From contig PVXE01000029.1 of assembly GCA_014444615.1 (NCBI GenBank), positions 1 to 32,500 of the forward strand: 32,500 bases of DNA, read 5' to 3'. Shown here piece by piece: positions 1 to 7,738 of this stretch. The position numbers and the translations under genes are program-made. Origin of the DNA: Tagaea sp. CACIAM 22H2 (GTDB lineage Bacteria > Pseudomonadota > Alphaproteobacteria > CACIAM-22H2). The notes beneath the pieces were generated by a model, which was given only the letters and a program-made list of their open reading frames with translations, did not search any database and had not been told where the DNA came from. The number at the start of each line of letters is the position of its first letter. Positions within the stretch are counted from its first letter, which is position 1.

Positions 1-1424
1 TGGATATGCGGCAGGCCGACGGCGCGGCCCCAGGCGAACGGGCCTTTCGGGTAGTTGACGCCCTTGGTCATCGCGACGTCCACGCCCTCGGCCGAGACGA
101 CGCCATGCTGCACGGCTTCCAGCGCCTCGTTGACCAGCATGGAAAGCGTGCGCATCACGATCAAGCCGGGCGCGTCGTCGATCAGCGAAACCTTCATGCC
201 GCAGCCTTGGAAGAACGCGGTGGCCAGCGCCGCCGCTTCGCCGCGCGACTGGTCGGCGACGGCGATCGCCATGCGCGTCGCGGCGGCGTAGTCGAGCGCC
301 AAATCGTGTAGCACGAGTTCGCGCTCGCCCGTTTCCGCCGCGCGCAAAGTGGCCGTGCGCCCGTCGGAAAGGCGCAAGGCGACACCGTCGAGCAGGATCA
401 CGTCGCCGCGTTCGCCCGCCGGGCGGCGATGCACGGGCAGGCCGCCCTCTTTCGCGCGCTTTTCCAGCGCGTCGAAATGCTCAAGCTCGCCTTCGAACAC
501 GATCTGCTTGGGCGGTGCGGCGGCGGGTTCTGTCGCGGGTTCCGGCAACGTGGCGCCCTTGGCGTAATCGTAGAAGCCGCGCCCCGATTTGCGCCCCAGC
601 CTGCCGGCGGCGACCATTTCGGCCTGCATCGCCGATGGCGCGTAGCGCGGATCCTTGAAATACGCGTCATAGACCGAATTGGTCACGGCGAAATTCACGT
701 CGTGGCCGATCATATCCATCAACTCGCACGGCCCCATGCGGAACCCGCCGCATTCGCGCATCACGGCATCGATGGTCGCGGGATCGGCCGCGCGCTCGAC
801 CAGCATGCGCCACGCCTCGGCGTAGAACGGGCGCGCGCATCGGTTGACGACGAAGCCCGGCGTCGACGTCGCGTGCACGGGCGCTTTGCCCCAAGCCGCC
901 GCGGTGTCGAACGCGGTTTGCGCGACGCTTGCGTCGGTCGCGAGGCCCGACACGATTTCGACCAGCGCCATGATGGGGGCCGGGTTGAAGAAGTGGAACC
1001 CGACCAAGCGGCCGGGCAAGCGCATGTCCTTGGCCATCGCCGAAATCGAAATCGACGAGGTGTTGGAGCCGAGGATGCAAGCGTCGCCGACCACGGCTTC
1101 GAGCTCGGCGAGCAATTGGCGTTTCACGCCGAGGTCTTCGACGATCGCCTCGATCACCAGATCGCAAACTTCGAAGTCGATATAGGCGTCGGCCGGTTCG
1201 ATACGCGACAGGATCGCGTCGCGCTTGTCCTGGCCGATCTTGCCCTTGGCGACGAGCCCGTCGAGCGCCTTGCCCATATTGCGCAAAGCGTCGTCGACAG
1301 CCCCTTGGCGCGCGTCGAGCAGCTTCACGCGATGGCCGGCGGCGGCGGCGACTTGGGCGATGCCCGCCCCCATGGTCCCGGCGCCGATCACGCCGATGGC
1401 GCGGTCGCGGGCAAGGGCGGTCAT
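1..1424 (-). CDS. 3-hydroxyacyl-CoA dehydrogenase, long PaaC/PaaH-type (C-terminus beyond window)
   Basis: NAD-dependent oxidation of (S)-3-hydroxyacyl-CoA to 3-oxoacyl-CoA, as in beta-oxidation or the phenylacetate route. The frame reads from an ATG at 1424 for 474 codons and leaves through the left edge, so the stop is not seen. The N-terminus has the Rossmann motif GAGTMGAG (about residues 14-21). The catalytic His lies in VGFHFFNPAP (H144) with a partner Glu near 156. A second 3HCDH helical domain covers about 180-285. After an Ala/Pro-rich linker (about 290-310) comes a further alpha/beta segment and the start of a duplicated C-terminal 3HCDH domain. This long architecture is typical of the PaaC/PaaH-type enzymes of about 500 residues, so only the last few dozen residues should be missing. 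Family call is secure; 3-hydroxyadipyl-CoA as the substrate is not, because no other paa gene is visible. Confidence 0.93.
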   Translation of the reverse strand, partial: MTALARDRAIGVIGAGTMGAGIAQVAAAAGHRVKLLDARQGAVDDALRNMGKALDGLVAKGKIGQDKRDAILSRIEPADAYIDFEVCDLVIEAIVEDLGVKRQLLAELEAVVGDACILGSNTSSISISAMAKDMRLPGRLVGFHFFNPAPIMALVEIVSGLATDASVAQTAFDTAAAWGKAPVHATSTPGFVVNRCARPFYAEAWRMLVERAADPATIDAVMRECGGFRMGPCELMDMIGHDVNFAVTNSVYDAYFKDPRYAPSAMQAEMVAAGRLGRKSGRGFYDYAKGATLPEPATEPAAAPPKQIVFEGELEHFDALEKRAKEGGLPVHRRPAGERGDVILLDGVALRLSDGRTATLRAAETGERELVLHDLALDYAAATRMAIAVADQSRGEAAALATAFFQGCGMKVSLIDDAPGLIVMRTLSMLVNEALEAVQHGVVSAEGVDVAMTKGVNYPKGPFAWGRAVGLPHI

Positions 1425-1744
1425 CGGGCGAATCCGTCGTGGGTGTGGGGCTTCATTGCGGGCGGAGAGTGCCAATGTCGCGGGTGCGAGGCAATCATCG
1501 CCATCACGCCCAAAAACCAGGCAGAGGGGGCGATGCGACGAGCTGGGTACCGTGTTTTGCCTAAATTCGAGTCGTAAACGTATCTTATTACCGTATTAGG
1601 GCAGGCCACGCTCCGGCACGGTCTATGCAAATTTATGCTGCACTTGCGAAGACAGAAGGTCTTTCTGAGGAAACGCTCTCGAAACCCCGGTGGCGGCGCG
1701 GTCCCAACGACCGAGCCGGTTTTGGGCCGCATATGGAGGGCGAG
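1425..1744. other. 320-bp divergent intergenic region with an AT-rich core
   Basis: No convincing gene. It separates the minus-strand dehydrogenase from the plus-strand secreted protein, so it must hold both promoters. The stretch 1555-1602 is clearly AT-richer than its surroundings. It contains a possible plus-strand promoter: TTGCCT at 1557-1562, an 18-base spacer, and TATCTT at 1581-1586. This is weak. An open frame upstream of the secreted protein (from 1625) has no ribosome binding site and looks like leader sequence. Confidence 0.4.
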
Positions 1745-2689
1745 ATGCGCAAGACGATCGGCGGAATTCTGGCGGGTCTGATGCTGCTCTTGGCGGGGGC
1801 GCCGATGGCGTCCGCGCAAACGCAGGCGCTGCCGACATTCGATTGGCTGATTTGGGAACGCCTTAGCGAACGGCGCACGAAGGAACCCGTGCCCCAGCGC
1901 TTCACGCTGAAGGGCCACATCTTCACGATCTACGCCGCCACGCAAGAACACCCGGCGATTTTCGTCGCCGAGCGGCGCGGGCGGATCGTCTATCTCTCCA
2001 CCGCCGACCGCTACAGCGTGATCGCCTATCGCGAGCGCGATTGGGGCGAAGGCCCCGATCTGCTGGTCGACGCGCAGAACGCGGCGAACGGGCAGGGGGC
2101 CCGGCTGCACGCCTTCGTGCTGGCACCCTATTTCTCGCTGCAGACGATTGGGCTTGGCGATACCTATGCGGGCTCCGATGAAAACGGCGAGACGGCGGCG
2201 TTGCGCGTGCAATTCTCCGACTACGCCTTCATGGGCTGGAATGCGCCCTATCATCTGTCGCCAGTACCCACGCTGCATCTCGGCTGGACGGGTACTCGCT
2301 ACGAGGTCGAGCCCGACTCGCTCGGCCGTTACGCGCGCGATCCCGGCTTGCTCGAGCGCTGGACGGAGGATGCGCGCGCCGCGTTGACGAAATGGCGCAA
2401 CGCCGGCGGCGTTTATACGGCGATCGCCGCGCGCGCACCCGGCGAAACGCCGGAGAACCCGCCCTCGGTCGTGTGGCGCTACGCGCTCGAACTCGTCTAT
2501 TCCGGCGATGCGGCGTCGGCCCGGAAACTATTCGACGCGGCCTGGGACGATGACATGCCCGGCAAGCGCGAATTCTGGCACGATTTCCTGACGCAGTTGC
2601 GGGGCGGTCAGGCGTGGCGCGATCTCGATTTGGAGACCGCGCTCGACGCCCATGACCTGTTCAAGGATTTCGCGGCTCAGTTGAACTGA
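1745..2689 (+). CDS. secreted protein of unknown function
   Basis: 314 residues; I do not recognise the family. The N-terminus is a textbook Sec signal peptide: MRKT, a hydrophobic core of about 15 residues, then a cleavage site after ASA at about residues 20-22. The mature protein should therefore be periplasmic or exported. It is rich in Trp, Tyr and Asp, with no membrane segment and no Cys pair. The start at 1745 is set by GGAGGG at 1735-1740, four bases upstream, and by the signal peptide beginning there. Upstream in-frame ATGs (1625, 1733) would bury the signal sequence. It stands alone on this strand, between a 320-bp intergenic region and a small membrane-protein gene 63 bases downstream. 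No function is proposed. Confidence 0.8.
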   Translation: MRKTIGGILAGLMLLLAGAPMASAQTQALPTFDWLIWERLSERRTKEPVPQRFTLKGHIFTIYAATQEHPAIFVAERRGRIVYLSTADRYSVIAYRERDWGEGPDLLVDAQNAANGQGARLHAFVLAPYFSLQTIGLGDTYAGSDENGETAALRVQFSDYAFMGWNAPYHLSPVPTLHLGWTGTRYEVEPDSLGRYARDPGLLERWTEDARAALTKWRNAGGVYTAIAARAPGETPENPPSVVWRYALELVYSGDAASARKLFDAAWDDDMPGKREFWHDFLTQLRGGQAWRDLDLETALDAHDLFKDFAAQLN

Positions 2690-2752
2690 CGGTTTATCCA
2701 AGGGCACCGGGGGCTGTTCCGGCGGCGCGTTTCCGTTAGGATAGATGGCGTC

Positions 2753-3367
2753 GTGCTTTACTTTTTTCCCCATTCCCCATCGCGGCTGCCGAGCCTTGGT
2801 GCGCTTCTCTATCGTACGCATCGATATGCGTTCGATCGTCTGTCGATCTTACCGATCGCGGCTGTTCTCTATTGGTTGGTTTTCGTCCTGTCCGGCGATG
2901 CGGTATGGAAATCAGCCGCCGCCGTGTTGACCGAACAATGCGACCCCTGGTTTGGGTGGATCGTGCCGTTCTGGGATTCGCTACCACGCCGGTATGCCCA
3001 GACCTGGAGCTATCCGATTGCGGCGCATGCCCGCCATATCCTCGCAGTGGCGTGGCTGTCGATCTACGGGACTATCTTGTTGTCTTTCGCCTTCATGCCG
3101 GCGTTTGTGCGCACGGCCATCGATGCGGGGCGCAAAGATCCGGCTATGGCGTATAGCATTCGAATGATTGCGCTTACGGCTTGGCTGGTATTCGTGCTGA
3201 TTTTGTGGCTGTCATCTCAGCAGGGAGTCTTCGTCCGCAGAACGCGTTTCGTCGGACTCCCGCTCTTTGCGATGTTGACCGAATACTGCACGATCCTTTG
3301 GATTTGCGCGCTGCTGGCGCATCGCCAGCTCGGCGATCGCTGGCGGGATTTCAAAGGGCCGAGTTGA
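2753..3367 (+). CDS. small multi-pass membrane protein of unknown function
   Basis: 204 residues with about four hydrophobic segments: roughly 30-48, 96-115, 138-156 and 172-190. They are separated by charged loops, and Arg/Lys-rich ends suggest cytoplasmic termini. The start is a GTG at 2753 behind a TTAGGAT box. An ATG eight bases earlier (2745) is in another frame and leads to a short stop. Codon use is less GC-extreme than in the neighbours (several TTG, ATT and TAT codons), which may indicate recent acquisition or weak expression. It has no recognisable motif. It is the last plus-strand gene before the terminator shared with the convergent GGT-like gene, and could be cotranscribed with the secreted protein upstream. 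Confidence 0.6.
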   Translation: MLYFFPHSPSRLPSLGALLYRTHRYAFDRLSILPIAAVLYWLVFVLSGDAVWKSAAAVLTEQCDPWFGWIVPFWDSLPRRYAQTWSYPIAAHARHILAVAWLSIYGTILLSFAFMPAFVRTAIDAGRKDPAMAYSIRMIALTAWLVFVLILWLSSQQGVFVRRTRFVGLPLFAMLTEYCTILWICALLAHRQLGDRWRDFKGPS

Positions 3368-3385
3368 GCCCTCGCCGAAAAGCAA

Positions 3386-3418
3386 AAGGGCGGCGCCCCG
3401 TCACGGAGCGCCGCCCTT
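3386..3418 (-). terminator. intrinsic terminator of the monooxygenase/GGT-like unit
   Basis: A perfect 11-bp stem pairs 3386-3396 with 3408-3418, and its 11-base loop can pair further. Read on the minus strand, the stem is followed by TTTTGCTTTT, a good U-tract, so it terminates the gene ending at 3432. On the plus strand the run after the stem is poor in T, so it is less likely to stop the membrane-protein transcript ending at 3367, although the stem is symmetric. Confidence 0.85.
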
Positions 3419-3431
3419 CGCGTTAAATCGT

Positions 3432-5306
3432 TCAGCGCCCGACGGCGTAGGCCTGCTGCAAGCGCGGCGTGGCCGCCGCCTTCAGCAGCTTGCCTTCCTT
3501 CTTCGCCGCCGCGTTGCGGCCCAGCGACCATTCGCCGCCGACTTCGACGTCGTGGCCCTTGGCCTTGAGCGCGTCGATCGTCGCCGCGGGGAAGCGGCTT
3601 TCGACCTGCACTTTGCCGGGGCGCGCCGCGCGCGGATAGAACGAGTTCGGCCAATGGTCGGTCTGCAACATCGGCGCGTCCATCGCGGCCTGCATGTTGA
3701 AGCCGTGATCGACATGGCGGATGAAGAACTGCGCGATCCACTGATCCTGGTTGTCGCCGCCGGGCGAGCCGAAGGCGAGCCAGGGCTTGCCGTCCTTCAT
3801 CGCCATCGACGGGGTCAGCGTCGTGCGCGGGCGGGCACCCGGCTTCAGCGACGCGGGCAGTCCTTCTTCCAGCCAGAACATCTGCGCGCGCGAACCCAGG
3901 CAGAAGCCCAGTTCCGGAATCGTCGGCGAGGATTGCAGCCAGCCGCCCGACGGCGTGCAGGCGACGACATTGCCCCAGCGATCGATGACGTCGAGATGGC
4001 AGGTATCGCCTTCGGCGGGGCCGCGCGCCGCGCGGCCTTGGCGCGCCATCGCGGAGGCACCGCCATCGCGATAGGTCTCCTTCGCCAGCGCATCGGATTC
4101 CACGCGCGCCGGTTCACCGAAACCGCCCATGCCGGCGATCACGGGCCGCGCCTCGGCCGATTGGAAGGCGGGGAGTTTGTAGTCGCGCCCGCCGGGCTTG
4201 CCGGGGCGCAATTCCTTCGACGCCGTCTCGCCGATCAGCTTGCGCCGTTCGGCGTTGTAGGCGTCGGACAGCAAAGCTTCGAGCGGCACGTCGGTGAAAT
4301 TCGGATCGCCGTAATAGGCTTCGCGATCGGCATAGGCGAGCTTCTTCGCCTCGATCAGCAGATGGATGAACTCGGGGCCGGTCGTTTCCATCGACGGCAC
4401 GTCGTAGCCCTTCAACAGCGCCAGCAATTGCAGCAACACGGGGCCCTGGCTCCACGGGCCCGCCTTGCACACGGTCACGTCGCGATAATCGTAAGTCGCG
4501 GGCGCTTCGACGGGCGCTTGCCAGCTCGCCATATCGGCGGCCGTCAGCACGCCTTTATGGCGCTTGCCCGACACGTCCATGATCGCGTTGGAAGCACAGA
4601 ACTTGCCGATCGCTTCGGCGACGAAGCCTTGGTAGTAGGCCTTTCGCGCCTTTTCGATCTGCGCTTCGCGGTTTGGCCCGGCGGAAGCGCCTTCCGACAG
4701 CAAGCGCTTGAACGTCGCGGCGAGGGTCTTGTTCTCGAACAAGACGCCGGCCTTGGGCAATTCGCCGCCCTTCATCCACAACGCGGCCGACGTCGTCCAC
4801 TCGGTCTTGAAGATCTCCGCGACCGACGACACGGCCCCGGCGGCACCGGGCAACAGCGGGAAGCCGTTTTCGGCATAGCCGATGGCGGGCGACATCACTT
4901 CGGCCAGCGTCATCGTCCCGTAGTCGCGCAGCATCACCATCCACGCGTCGAACGCGCCGGGGATGACGGCCGCGAGCAGGCCCGTGCCGGGGACGAGGTC
5001 GAGACCTTCGGATTTGTAATGCGCGATCGTGGCACCGGCGGGGGCGGGGCCTTGGCCGCAAATGACCTTGGGCGTGCCGTTATGCTCGCACGCGATCAAC
5101 ACCGCATCGCCGCCCAGGCCGTTCATATGCGGCTCGACGACTTGCAGCGTCAAACCCGCCGCGACCGCCGCGTCGAACGCGTTGCCGCCCTTTTCCAGTA
5201 CGGACATGCCGACTTGACTGGCGATCCAATGCGTCGAGGAAACGACGCCGAACGTGCCGGTGATTTCGGGACGGGTGGTGAAGGTCGGCGGAACGGAAGG
5301 CGGCAT
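3432..5306 (-). CDS. gamma-glutamyltransferase-fold Ntn hydrolase (substrate uncertain)
   Basis: 624 residues of the GGT family, made as a proenzyme that cleaves itself. The nucleophile is T435 in the motif GDTCHLDV. Cleavage there would leave a 190-residue small subunit, the usual GGT size. The oxyanion motif GSPGG is present. There is no signal peptide, so unlike classical periplasmic GGT it should be cytoplasmic. The residues that hold the gamma-glutamyl group in E. coli GGT are not conserved. Arg114 of the FREMAP motif aligns with Q85 (GQGPAP), and the NNQMDDF segment is replaced by GSRAQMF. It is therefore more likely an acylase or amidohydrolase of the YwrD/HpxW/cephalosporin-acylase sort than a glutathione hydrolase. 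It lies 31 bases behind the flavin monooxygenase, with a GAGGAG ribosome site, and ends at an intrinsic terminator, so the two are probably one transcript. Confidence 0.92.
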   Translation of the reverse strand: MPPSVPPTFTTRPEITGTFGVVSSTHWIASQVGMSVLEKGGNAFDAAVAAGLTLQVVEPHMNGLGGDAVLIACEHNGTPKVICGQGPAPAGATIAHYKSEGLDLVPGTGLLAAVIPGAFDAWMVMLRDYGTMTLAEVMSPAIGYAENGFPLLPGAAGAVSSVAEIFKTEWTTSAALWMKGGELPKAGVLFENKTLAATFKRLLSEGASAGPNREAQIEKARKAYYQGFVAEAIGKFCASNAIMDVSGKRHKGVLTAADMASWQAPVEAPATYDYRDVTVCKAGPWSQGPVLLQLLALLKGYDVPSMETTGPEFIHLLIEAKKLAYADREAYYGDPNFTDVPLEALLSDAYNAERRKLIGETASKELRPGKPGGRDYKLPAFQSAEARPVIAGMGGFGEPARVESDALAKETYRDGGASAMARQGRAARGPAEGDTCHLDVIDRWGNVVACTPSGGWLQSSPTIPELGFCLGSRAQMFWLEEGLPASLKPGARPRTTLTPSMAMKDGKPWLAFGSPGGDNQDQWIAQFFIRHVDHGFNMQAAMDAPMLQTDHWPNSFYPRAARPGKVQVESRFPAATIDALKAKGHDVEVGGEWSLGRNAAAKKEGKLLKAAATPRLQQAYAVGR

Positions 5307-5337
5307 GGTGCGATTGGCTCCTCAAATGAAGCCGCGA

Positions 5338-7194
5338 CTATGCCATGCGAAGAACGCCCGCGAAATAGGCCGATAATTCGTCCATCGCCGTCACCGGCAG
5401 CACATGGCCGACATATTGATCGGGCCGCACGACGACCAAGGCGCCGCGCAACCGGTCGATCCCGCGCAGATCGAAAATGTCGCGCGCGTTTTTGAGGTCG
5501 GGGCAGAAGACCTTCTCGTAATCGCGCAGACCAAATTTGCCTTTGGCCGGAAACAGCAAGGGCGGCATCGACGTGATTTCCAGCGTGCGATGGCCCGCTT
5601 GCAGGATCGCGCGGATATCGATTACCGCGTCGATATCGGCACCTTTCGGCGTGAAGCGCTGCACGACACCGGCCAGATCGGCGCAAACGGCGTCGAGCTT
5701 CGTGTCCGTCCCGGCGAAGATCATCACCCGGAAGCGCCCATCGGCGCGCACGACATGGCCGAGTTCGACGGGCTTCGCGTCGCCCAAGCGCATGACGGGC
5801 GCGGAATGGAAGCGCGTGCCGATCTCGAACCCGGTGGCGAGAGGTTGATGCGTCGCCGCACCGGTCAGCGCCGACGGCGCGTAGCGCGTGGCGGTACCCG
5901 CCGTGTAGCGCCCGTGCTGGACGAAATAGCGCTGCACCTCGGCGGGATCGATCGTGCTGCCGGGCTTCGAGGCGTCGTGCAGCAGTGTGGCCCATTCGCG
6001 ATCGAAATCGATCAGCGTCTTGGCGATCGCATGGCGCTCGCTTGAATAGCTGCGCAGCAAATCCGCGTCGCTGCGCCCTTGCAGCACGGCGGCGAGTTTC
6101 CAGCCGAGATTGAACGCGTCCTGCATCGACACGTTCATGCCTTGGCCCGCTTTGGGGCTGTGGGTGTGGCAAGCATCGCCCGCGATGAAGACATGCGGAT
6201 CTTGCGCGTGGTCGTCGAAGCGTTCGCACATGCGCTGGCCGATCTCGTAGACCGACCACCAGGCGACGTCCTTCACGTCCAGCGTATAGGGCGCGAAGAC
6301 CTTTTGCGCGGCGGCGATCACGTCGTCGACGGTCAGCTTGCGGTCGGCGACGCGTTCGCGCGCGTCGAGCTTATCCATCTCGACATAGACGCGGACCATG
6401 TAGCCGCCTTCGCGCGGGATCAGCACCACGCTGCCGCCGGCGGGCGACTGGATCACGCATTTGAAGCGGATATCGGGAAAGTCCGTGACGGCCAGAATAT
6501 CCATCACGCCCCAGGCCTGATTGGCGGAATCGCCCTCCAGCGTGCGGCCGATGGCTTTGCGCACCGCACTTCGCGCCCCGTCGCAGCCCACGACATAACG
6601 CGCGCGGATCGTTTCGATTTCGCCTTCATGGCCGGGATCGGTGCGTTCCAGCGTGACCGACACCGGATGCAAAGCCGCGCGATCGATCGTCAGGCTTGCG
6701 AGCTTGCGCGAATAATGCGGCTCGATGCGCGCGGGCGAATTGCGCATCACGTCGAGATAGAAATCGTGGATGCGCGCTTGGTTGAGGATGGCGTGGGGGA
6801 ATTCCGACAGGCCGTCCTCGGTGTCCTGAATTCGGCCGCTGCGCGCGATACCGCCGGGGGCCGGTTTCCAGAACGTCGTCTCGTTGACCCAATAGGCTTC
6901 GCGCACCACGCGCTCGGCGAAGCCGAAAGCCTGGAACATCTCGACCGTGCGGCAGGCGACACCGTCGGCTTGGCCGCGCAGCAGGCGATCGGGCTTCTGC
7001 TCGACGATGCAGGTCTTGATATCGGCGAAGGCCGAAAGCTGGGCCGCGAGCGTCAAGCCCGCCGGGCCGCAGCCGACGATCAGCACGTCGGTCGTTTGCG
7101 GCAATGTGCCGGGCGAACCGGGCTTGCCCAGCCGTGCGACCGGATCGGCGATATCGGGATCGCCGGGCTGAAAACCGTCGAGATGGAACTGCAT
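5338..7194 (-). CDS. FAD-dependent aromatic monooxygenase (phenol 2-/3-hydroxybenzoate 4-monooxygenase type)
   Basis: 618 residues, NAD(P)H-dependent class A flavoprotein hydroxylase that should add an OH group ortho to a phenolic OH. In order: the FAD-binding GCGPAG motif (41-46); the GQADG segment whose Asp (D77) matches the catalytic Asp of phenol hydroxylase; the VGCDGARSAVR motif (DG fingerprint); an R-V-Y segment matching the Arg/Tyr pair of phenol hydroxylase; the GDACHTHSPKAGQGMN motif that binds the FAD ribityl chain; and a thioredoxin-like C-terminal dimerisation domain of about 170 residues. Length and N-terminus fit MobA-type 3-hydroxybenzoate 4-monooxygenases, but the substrate cannot be read from sequence. 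The ribosome site GGGAG lies about ten bases before the ATG. The promoter and a MarR-type operator are in the 79-bp gap to the divergent regulator. Confidence 0.93.
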   Translation of the reverse strand: MQFHLDGFQPGDPDIADPVARLGKPGSPGTLPQTTDVLIVGCGPAGLTLAAQLSAFADIKTCIVEQKPDRLLRGQADGVACRTVEMFQAFGFAERVVREAYWVNETTFWKPAPGGIARSGRIQDTEDGLSEFPHAILNQARIHDFYLDVMRNSPARIEPHYSRKLASLTIDRAALHPVSVTLERTDPGHEGEIETIRARYVVGCDGARSAVRKAIGRTLEGDSANQAWGVMDILAVTDFPDIRFKCVIQSPAGGSVVLIPREGGYMVRVYVEMDKLDARERVADRKLTVDDVIAAAQKVFAPYTLDVKDVAWWSVYEIGQRMCERFDDHAQDPHVFIAGDACHTHSPKAGQGMNVSMQDAFNLGWKLAAVLQGRSDADLLRSYSSERHAIAKTLIDFDREWATLLHDASKPGSTIDPAEVQRYFVQHGRYTAGTATRYAPSALTGAATHQPLATGFEIGTRFHSAPVMRLGDAKPVELGHVVRADGRFRVMIFAGTDTKLDAVCADLAGVVQRFTPKGADIDAVIDIRAILQAGHRTLEITSMPPLLFPAKGKFGLRDYEKVFCPDLKNARDIFDLRGIDRLRGALVVVRPDQYVGHVLPVTAMDELSAYFAGVLRMA

Positions 7195-7218
7195 TGCGCT
7201 TGCTCCCGGAAGAGATTT

Positions 7219-7246
7219 TAGTCACAATACTGATGATCAGTATACT
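7219..7246 (+). promoter_or_regulatory. possible promoter of the marR-type gene
   Basis: TAGTCA (7219-7224, four of six matches to the -35 consensus), a 16-base spacer and TATACT (7241-7246, five of six matches to the -10 consensus). It overlaps the divergent promoter and the palindrome, implying autoregulation. This rests on sequence match only. Confidence 0.45.
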
Positions 7247-7252
7247 TGTCAA
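7224..7252 (-). promoter_or_regulatory. sigma70-type promoter of the monooxygenase unit
   Basis: On the minus strand a consensus -35 box TTGACA (7252-7247) is followed by a 17-base spacer and a -10 box TATTGT (7229-7224). This predicts a start of transcription near 7217, about 23 bases before the ATG. The MarR-type palindrome fills the spacer and overlaps the -10 box, the arrangement expected for repression by blocking RNA polymerase. Confidence 0.75.
7227..7243. promoter_or_regulatory. probable MarR-type operator (7-3-7 perfect palindrome)
   Basis: ATACTGA-TGA-TCAGTAT is a perfect inverted repeat of 17 bases in the gap between the monooxygenase gene and the divergent MarR-family gene. Size and symmetry fit a dimeric winged-helix repressor. 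It overlaps the -10 box of the monooxygenase promoter and also touches TATACT (7241-7246), a possible -10 for the regulator, so one site could control both directions. Confidence 0.75.
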
Positions 7253-7273
7253 TTTAGCGGCCGGGAGCGGGCG

Positions 7274-7735
7274 ATGATCGCGGAAGTTCTGAACAGGCCG
7301 GGGCATCTGGCGCGGCGCTTCCAGCAGATCGCCGTGTCGGTGTTCGTGGCCGAAGCTGAAGCGGCGGGCTACGACCTCACGCCCGTGCAATACGCGGCGC
7401 TGGCGGCGGTCAAGGCGCATAAGGGCATCGACCAGGCCACACTTGCGGGCTTGATCGCCTATGACCGCACGACGATCGGCGGCGTGGTCGATCGCCTCGA
7501 ACAGAAGGGCCTCGTCTCGCGCCGTGTGAGCAAGGAAGACCGCCGTGCGCGCGTGCTGGAGATTACGCCCTTGGGCAAGCGCACGCTGGTCGGCATCGAA
7601 CCCGCCGTCGCCGCCGCGCAGAAAGCGATGCTGCGCGGGCTGGATGCGTCGGAAGCCGCGACATTACTGCGCCTGTTGCGCAAGGCGATCGACGCGAGCA
7701 ACGAACTAAGCCGCGCGCCGATGCGCGAAGGCTAA
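7274..7735 (+). CDS. MarR-family transcriptional regulator
   Basis: 153 residues, a normal MarR length. The winged helix-turn-helix is central: an AALAAVKAHKGIDQATLAGLI recognition region (about 36-57), then DRTTIGGVVDRLEQKGLVSRR, then the basic wing KEDRRARVLEITPLG. Flanking helices would form the dimer interface. Family members usually repress a divergent operon until a phenolic ligand binds. Here the divergent gene is an aromatic hydroxylase and a perfect palindrome overlaps its promoter, so it very likely controls the monooxygenase / GGT-like unit and itself. GGGAG lies seven bases before the ATG. The gene ends three bases from the convergent DUF4197 gene. Confidence 0.93.
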   Translation: MIAEVLNRPGHLARRFQQIAVSVFVAEAEAAGYDLTPVQYAALAAVKAHKGIDQATLAGLIAYDRTTIGGVVDRLEQKGLVSRRVSKEDRRARVLEITPLGKRTLVGIEPAVAAAQKAMLRGLDASEAATLLRLLRKAIDASNELSRAPMREG

Positions 7736-7738
7736 GGC

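Noticed and set aside
429..1577. 382-codon open frame on the plus strand
   Set aside because: Antisense to the 3-hydroxyacyl-CoA dehydrogenase. Composition is Arg/His/Ala-rich as expected from a mirrored GC-rich codon frame, with no family signal.
3552..5495. 647-codon plus-strand open frame
   Set aside because: Antisense shadow of the GGT-like gene, which has clear catalytic motifs; the shadow has none.
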